Positions 53,136 to 56,830 of a DNA stretch of 56,830 nucleotides are shown here, piece after piece. The DNA is from Bacteroidota bacterium (lineage in GTDB: Bacteria > Bacteroidota > Rhodothermia > Rhodothermales > UBA10348). The notes beneath the pieces are model-generated. The model was not told the DNA's origin. It saw only the letters and a list, made by a program, of their open reading frames with translations, and ran no database searches. Location: positions 1-56,830 of the forward strand of contig JAJCYR010000094.1 of NCBI GenBank assembly GCA_029262775.1. The letters run 5' to 3'. Every line of letters begins with the position of its first letter. The first letter of the stretch is position 1. The position numbers and the translations under genes are program-made.

Positions 53136-54692
53136 TTAACAGCCTTCTAATTGCCGCTCTATCTGCTCCAGGGTCTGCCCCTTCGTCTCGGGAAGCACCT
53201 TGTAGACCATAACCAGTCCAATGAGCGCAAAAAACCCGTAGATCGTATACGTCCCGGCACTGCCCAGAACGGACAACTCCCAGGGAAACAGAAACTGTAC
53301 AAACCAACTCACGAGCGAGTTGCCAAAGCCAACGACCGAGATGGCGACTGCCCGGAGCCGCGTCGGGAACAGTTCGGACAGCATGACCCAGGTCACGGGC
53401 CCCAGCGATACGGCAAAGGACGCCACGAACAGCAATATTCCCACCAGCACCACGAATGGATTCATTGCAATGGCGCGTTCCACAAGCTCCGCCTGGTGCT
53501 TCCGGAAGTAACCGTCGCCAATCAACTCCCGCGCAGACCCTGAAAACGCCACGTCGCTCGCAAATATGGTACCTGCCATGGCCAGGAGACGCTCCCCTGC
53601 TGCCGGGTCTTCCTGCCACAGGGTGCTCGACTCGATATCCGAAGCGGTCAGCGTGAACGTCGCCCCACTGAACCCGTAGGCGGTGATACCCATGCTCAAA
53701 ACGACGCCGACCAATCCCGCCAGCATGAGCGGTCGCCTTCCCACGCGGTCAATGAGCAGCATGGCAATGACAGTGAACACGACATTGATCACCCCCACCC
53801 AGACCGCTTGAGCGAAAGACGCATTCGCCCCGATCCCCGACTGCTCAAAAATCAAAGTGGCGTAAAAATAAATGGCATTGACGCCCGTAATCTGCTGCAG
53901 AATACCCAGAAGCAGTCCGATCAGAAACACACCGCGGACCGCAGGCCTGAGCAGATCCCGGTACGTCGCACGCGTGCCAGATGGCTCGCTCGCCAGCTTT
54001 TGTTCCAGTTCTTCCAGTTCCACCTCGGCGCGCTCCTGCCCGTGCAGCCGTTCCAGCACAGCGCGCGCCTCGTCAACACGTCCCCGCGCGTAGAGCCACC
54101 GTGGACTCCGGGGAATGAGAAAGAGGAGGAAGAAATAGGCCGCCGCGGGGAGCGCCTCAATACCCAGCATCCACCGCCAGACCGTCGTGTCACTCAACCA
54201 CGATACATTCGGGGCAGCGCCCAGGAATAGATAATTTGAAAAATAGGCCGCAGAAAACCCGAGTACGATATTGAGTTGCTGCATGGAAACCATCCGTCCC
54301 CGCTGGCTGGCCGGTGCGATCTCGGCAATGTACATGGGGGCAAGAATGAGGGCTGCGCCGAAGGCAGCCCCGCCGATCATGCGTGCCACCACCAGCATGG
54401 CGTATCCGGTGGCGAACGCCGACATCAGGGCCGATGCCAGGTACAGCACGGCCACGACCTCCAACAGACGTTTTCGTCCCAACCACCCACTCATGGTCCC
54501 GGCAAGCAGCATGGCAATCATGGCCGAGGCCGAAGGTGAACTGACTACCAACCCCAGCTGCAACTCGTTCAGGTCAAACTGAGGCTGTACAAACCGGATG
54601 ACACCGGATATGACCGATGCATCGAACCCGAACAGGAACCCCCCCAGACTGACGACAATGGCCAGCGCCAGCGTGTGTGGCTGCCGCCTCAA
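53136..54692 (-). CDS. Sugar-porter family MFS transporter
   Basis: 518 residues with 12 helices. Sugar-porter landmarks: GFLFGFDASVISG at helix 1, GWLGRKRLLE in the first loop, IPRSPRWLYARGR after helix 6, QQITGVNAIYFYA in helix 7, DRVGRRPLML, and PETKGQTLEQIE at the end. This is the XylE/GalP/GLUT group, sugar-proton symporters. An extra loop of about 75 residues (about 350-420) lies between helices 9 and 10. The start is TTG at 54692, overlapping the FadL-type stop as TTGA; no ATG is suitably placed. No LacI-type operator lies near this pair, so it may not belong to the regulon. Confidence 0.92.
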   Translation of the reverse strand: MRRQPHTLALAIVVSLGGFLFGFDASVISGVIRFVQPQFDLNELQLGLVVSSPSASAMIAMLLAGTMSGWLGRKRLLEVVAVLYLASALMSAFATGYAMLVVARMIGGAAFGAALILAPMYIAEIAPASQRGRMVSMQQLNIVLGFSAAYFSNYLFLGAAPNVSWLSDTTVWRWMLGIEALPAAAYFFLLFLIPRSPRWLYARGRVDEARAVLERLHGQERAEVELEELEQKLASEPSGTRATYRDLLRPAVRGVFLIGLLLGILQQITGVNAIYFYATLIFEQSGIGANASFAQAVWVGVINVVFTVIAMLLIDRVGRRPLMLAGLVGVVLSMGITAYGFSGATFTLTASDIESSTLWQEDPAAGERLLAMAGTIFASDVAFSGSARELIGDGYFRKHQAELVERAIAMNPFVVLVGILLFVASFAVSLGPVTWVMLSELFPTRLRAVAISVVGFGNSLVSWFVQFLFPWELSVLGSAGTYTIYGFFALIGLVMVYKVLPETKGQTLEQIERQLEGC

Positions 54693-56275
54693 AACCCGAA
54701 CGTAAACCCGATCAAAAAGCGATTCGTCGTCACTTCTTCGCTCACCGTTGGCGCATTGGCGACGTCCGTGTAGGGACGAAACTGGTCATCAAACTGCCCC
54801 TGCATCCAGGAAATAGACGCGGACACCTCTTTACTGAAGGCATACCCAAGGCCCGCCGACAGCCACGTCCGATCCCGGTCCACGCCGTCCGAAGATGCGA
54901 GGGGTGAGCCCGTATCTCTCGGATCTGGATACACGGCCACGCCGCCCCTGAGGGTCAACTTCTCCACCCGGTATTCGGCGCCAAACCGTGCATTTACGAC
55001 CGCATCGAGCGTCCTGCGGATGTCCTGGTTTTCCTGCTCGAACGAAAAGCCGTCGGCGTCGAGCTCGAGCTGCGACCAGTCCATCCACTCCACGTCGGCA
55101 AGGAGCGTGAGCCCCGATATTTCATAGGAGCCCCCCACGCCTATTTTCCACGGAGACGTGATCGTATAGTCAAACTCTCCGGATCCCGCGGTTTCCGTGA
55201 GGTCGTCCCCGTACACAAAAACATCGCCGTTGTCGAACGTCGTTTGCAGAACGGTGTTGAACGACTCCTCGACGGAAATATACGTCGGCGTTTCAATGGT
55301 CAGGCCGATCCGGGCACCCGGAGCTACGAGCGCTGACAGGCCAAACCGAGCGTTCACCCCCACGAAGTCCGAACTGAACGACTCCGTGAAGCGGAGCGAC
55401 GAAAAATCGGTCGTCCCCCCTGTCCCATCATTGTCATTCTGGAAGTCTTCTTCCGTGTGTTCGCGCAGAAAATCATATTCCCCGAATGGGATATTGATCG
55501 ATACGCCGATCATCACGTCTTTCGCGGCCTCCACAGCGCCAGCGAAACTGAGTTCGGTCATGCGGCCATCCTCCTCGACTATGCCCGCCTGGCGCACCGT
55601 GCCGGCCGATACCGCCGGCAGAAACGGCACTGCCTGACCGGCATCTATGAGTTCCGGCGACAGGTCTATGCCGAAAGCCTCGAAGGCAATAAACGACAAA
55701 TCGCGCGTGAATGACGGAAACACGCCATCCGCGTCCTCCTGCAGCTCGAACTCGCCGGGCAGTGGCATGAAAAAGTCCGTGATGGAATTGGCATTATTGG
55801 TTCCGTCGTAGAACAGGCTCCGGTCATAGGAACTCGTTTGGTTGAAGCCCGCTCCGACTACGAGCCGCCCCTGGGTAGTCGGTACCCTGTAGGCGTAGGC
55901 CAGACTCGCCAGTCCGGTAGATGAAACATCGGGTTCGAGCCGGGTTGAGGAGCCGGGCGCATTGAAGACAGCCTCATCCGATACGTTCTGGTTCGACAGG
56001 GAGGCGGAAAACCACGACATATCGCTCCAGGCCAGGCCTGCCGGGTTCGTCCGGAAGGCGGACGCATCGGTTCGGCCACCGATTCCCGCTCCGGCAATAC
56101 CGTTGGAGGTTGCCGTGATTCCGGGCAGTTGCTGCAGAAAGCGCAGCGCATCGGCTCCATCCTGGGCCAGGGTTCGGTCCGGTGCGAGGAGGCTTGTTGT
56201 GAGTCCTGTGGCAACCATCAAGATGGCCAAAACAGGTGTACGGGACCGCATGGGCACTGATTTTTTCATAATCAT
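54689..56275 (-). CDS. OmpP1/FadL/TodX-family outer membrane transporter
   Basis: 528 residues with a signal peptide (ending RTLAQ). The FadL-type N-terminal hatch is visible: ATSNGIAGAGIGGRTDASAFRTNPAGLAW, with the NPAGL motif, then a barrel with PWKIGVGGSYEI and a terminal FLIGFTFGF. FadL-type channels pass hydrophobic substrates across the outer membrane; coupling to a sugar porter is unusual, so the cargo is uncertain. Starts at 56275 or 56269 (MKKSVPM). The inverted repeat at 56279 lies directly upstream. It overlaps the porter by TTGA. Confidence 0.85.
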   Translation of the reverse strand: MIMKKSVPMRSRTPVLAILMVATGLTTSLLAPDRTLAQDGADALRFLQQLPGITATSNGIAGAGIGGRTDASAFRTNPAGLAWSDMSWFSASLSNQNVSDEAVFNAPGSSTRLEPDVSSTGLASLAYAYRVPTTQGRLVVGAGFNQTSSYDRSLFYDGTNNANSITDFFMPLPGEFELQEDADGVFPSFTRDLSFIAFEAFGIDLSPELIDAGQAVPFLPAVSAGTVRQAGIVEEDGRMTELSFAGAVEAAKDVMIGVSINIPFGEYDFLREHTEEDFQNDNDGTGGTTDFSSLRFTESFSSDFVGVNARFGLSALVAPGARIGLTIETPTYISVEESFNTVLQTTFDNGDVFVYGDDLTETAGSGEFDYTITSPWKIGVGGSYEISGLTLLADVEWMDWSQLELDADGFSFEQENQDIRRTLDAVVNARFGAEYRVEKLTLRGGVAVYPDPRDTGSPLASSDGVDRDRTWLSAGLGYAFSKEVSASISWMQGQFDDQFRPYTDVANAPTVSEEVTTNRFLIGFTFGF

Positions 56276-56418
56276 AATTGTAACAATGAAAGTTACATTT
56301 ATTTCTGGAAAGCTGTAGCCTTCCTGGGCATGGGACGACCCTTGAGGATCCCGTGGATCACGTGGATCACGTTGTCAGGCATTCGCCGAGTGTCACTCCG
56401 GGCGCGGGCCCGTGACGA
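56276..56418. other. Intergenic region at the right end
   Basis: 143 bases between the FadL-type start and the SR-rich gene. It holds the TGTAAC-N7-GTTACA element, a tandem 9-bp repeat CGTGGATCA (56352-56369) and a GC hairpin (56392-56416: GTCA with TGAC, CGGGC with GCCCG) just after the SR-rich gene stop. The hairpin lacks a T-run on the minus strand, so it is a weak terminator candidate. Confidence 0.5.
56279..56297. promoter_or_regulatory. Inverted repeat TGTAAC-N7-GTTACA (site B)
   Basis: TGTAACAATGAAAGTTACA starts four bases upstream of the FadL-type ATG at 56275. Compared with site A at 12311 (read on the opposite strand) it agrees at 20 of 25 positions including flanks. A repressor here would block translation start or early transcription; a leader hairpin is an alternative. 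Confidence 0.5.
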
Positions 56419-56829
56419 TCAGTTATTACGACCACTGCGCGAGGAGCGTGAGCTTCCTTTGCTCGACGAGCGACCGGAACGGCTGCTGCGGGCCTTGCTC
56501 GAAGAGCGGCCAGAGCCGCTGCTGCGGGCCTTGCTCGAAGAGCGACCAGAGCCGCTGCTGCGGGCTTTGCTCGAAGAGCGGCCAGAGCCGCTGCTGCGGG
56601 CTTTGCTCGAAGAGCGACCAGAGCCGCTGCTGCGGGCTTTGCTCGACGAGCGACCGGAACGGCTGCTGCGGGCCTTGCTCGAAGAGCGGCCAGAGCCGCT
56701 GCTGCGGGCCTTGCTCGAAGAGCGGCCAGAGCCGCTGCTGCGGGCTCCGGAAGAACGCGTCCGCGTCTTGGACCGCGTGGCCGTGCCCGAACCGCGCGTC
56801 CGCGTCGTAGACCGCGTGGCCGTGCCCGA
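56419..56829 (-). CDS. C-terminal end of a protein with a Ser/Arg/Lys-rich repetitive tail (partial)
   Basis: An open minus-strand frame runs from the window edge to a TGA at 56419-56421; its start lies beyond the window, so it is partial. From the edge it reads two 13-residue units (SGTATRSTTRTRG, SGTATRSKTRTRS), then eight 12-residue units of the type SSKARSSGSGRS, and ends in SRSGRNN. The tail is highly basic and surely disordered. Such tails occur on DEAD-box RNA helicases and nucleoid or RNA-binding proteins in this phylum, but the folded part is not visible, so the family cannot be named. The repeat length is a multiple of three, which supports this frame. Confidence 0.7.
   Translation of the reverse strand, partial: SGTATRSTTRTRGSGTATRSKTRTRSSGARSSGSGRSSSKARSSGSGRSSSKARSSRSGRSSSKARSSGSGRSSSKARSSGSGRSSSKARSSGSGRSSSKARSSGSGRSSSKARSSRSGRSSSKGSSRSSRSGRNN
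56459..56746 (-). repeat. Eight tandem 36-bp repeats
   Basis: Units begin at 56459, 56495, 56531, 56567, 56603, 56639, 56675 and 56711, each 36 bases. Units 1 and 6 share the same variant bases and units 2 and 7 are identical, so a five-unit (180-bp) block seems to have been duplicated. They encode the SSKARSSGSGRS tail. There are no spacers, so it is not a CRISPR array. Confidence 0.92.
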
Positions 56830-56830
56830 A
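56756..56830 (-). repeat. 39-bp tandem repeat (two copies, second cut by the window edge)
   Basis: The segment starting at 56756 recurs at 56795 with a 39-base offset and runs off the window end. It encodes a Thr/Arg-rich 13-residue unit N-terminal to the 36-bp array in the same partial gene. Confidence 0.75.

Noticed and set aside
53534..53550. LacI-operator look-alike CTGAAAACGCC in the sugar porter
   Set aside because: Half site only, within coding sequence.
56459..56746. CRISPR-like array
   Set aside because: The 36-bp units are directly adjacent with no unique spacers, stay in one reading frame and show codon-level variation, so they are a coding tandem repeat.
56412..56810. Plus-strand 132-residue Cys/Ser-rich ORF over the 36-bp repeats
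   Set aside because: It is the antisense shadow of the Ser/Arg-rich minus-strand frame. That frame is open to the window edge, ends in an ordinary stop and has a more plausible composition.

Overview
The window is GC-rich bacterial chromosome, almost fully coding. Outer-membrane genes are typical of the Bacteroidota/Rhodothermota: PorV/PorQ-like barrels, secreted proteins ending in type IX secretion (T9SS)-like or FlgD-Ig C-terminal domains, a CarboxypepD_reg TonB-dependent receptor, bacillithiol synthesis (BshA) and a DUF2723 membrane protein. My best guess is a marine or halophilic relative of Rhodothermus/Salinibacter. This is inferred from gene content and style, not from a marker gene. 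No rRNA, tRNA, CRISPR array, prophage or insertion sequence was seen.

Layout. (1) 20-9209, minus: a tightly packed run of ten genes, most with 1-4 bp overlaps: a PilM-like/PilN-like pair, rsmD, coaD, an aspartate-type aminotransferase, an M50 site-2 protease, a lipoprotein, an Asp-box propeller with a sorting-type C-terminus, and two PorV-like barrels. The left edge cuts just beyond the last gene. (2) 9270-13725: a possible small Cys-rich ORF coupled to pdxJ, then era; pdxB converging on era; a SleB-type wall hydrolase and a small outer-membrane barrel. (3) 13853-21982: bshA with an unassigned kinase-fold gene, an MBL hydrolase, an LptF/G permease, rsmI and a DUF2723 protein. (4) 22001-29156: a CxxCH-bearing sorting-domain protein, a lipoprotein, rsfS and a LytR_C protein behind a strong terminator; tsaD-aroQ-mltG; a membrane protein and a MoeB-rhodanese fusion. 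(5) 29289-32657: a TolB-propeller/amidohydrolase fusion.

(6) 32698-52978 is the accessory centrepiece, a glucan-utilisation locus with a LacI-type repressor. Four exact copies of TGAAAAGGTTTTCA and one TGAAAACGTTTTCA lie at its promoters. Two are upstream of the operon encoding a CBM9-like secreted protein, a TonB receptor, an 1126-aa sorting-domain protein, a PorV-like barrel, a parvulin lipoprotein and a membrane protein. One lies exactly on the start codon of GH3 (followed by GH16). One is shared by lacI and a divergent SGNH hydrolase. One sits between the putative -35 and -10 of a FucP-type sugar transporter. Inferred flow: secreted GH16 (with CBM6) cuts a beta-glucan, the TonB receptor with its CBM9/CTD/PorV partners imports oligomers, periplasmic GH3 makes monosaccharide, and the FucP-like carrier takes it in. 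No SusD homologue is present, so this is not a canonical PUL.

(7) 53136-56275: a sugar-porter MFS gene overlapping a FadL-type porin. (8) The right edge holds the 3' end of a minus-strand gene with a Ser/Arg/Lys-rich tail built from eight 36-bp repeats. A second shared inverted repeat, TGTAAC-N7-GTTACA, lies upstream of the wall hydrolase and of the FadL-type gene.
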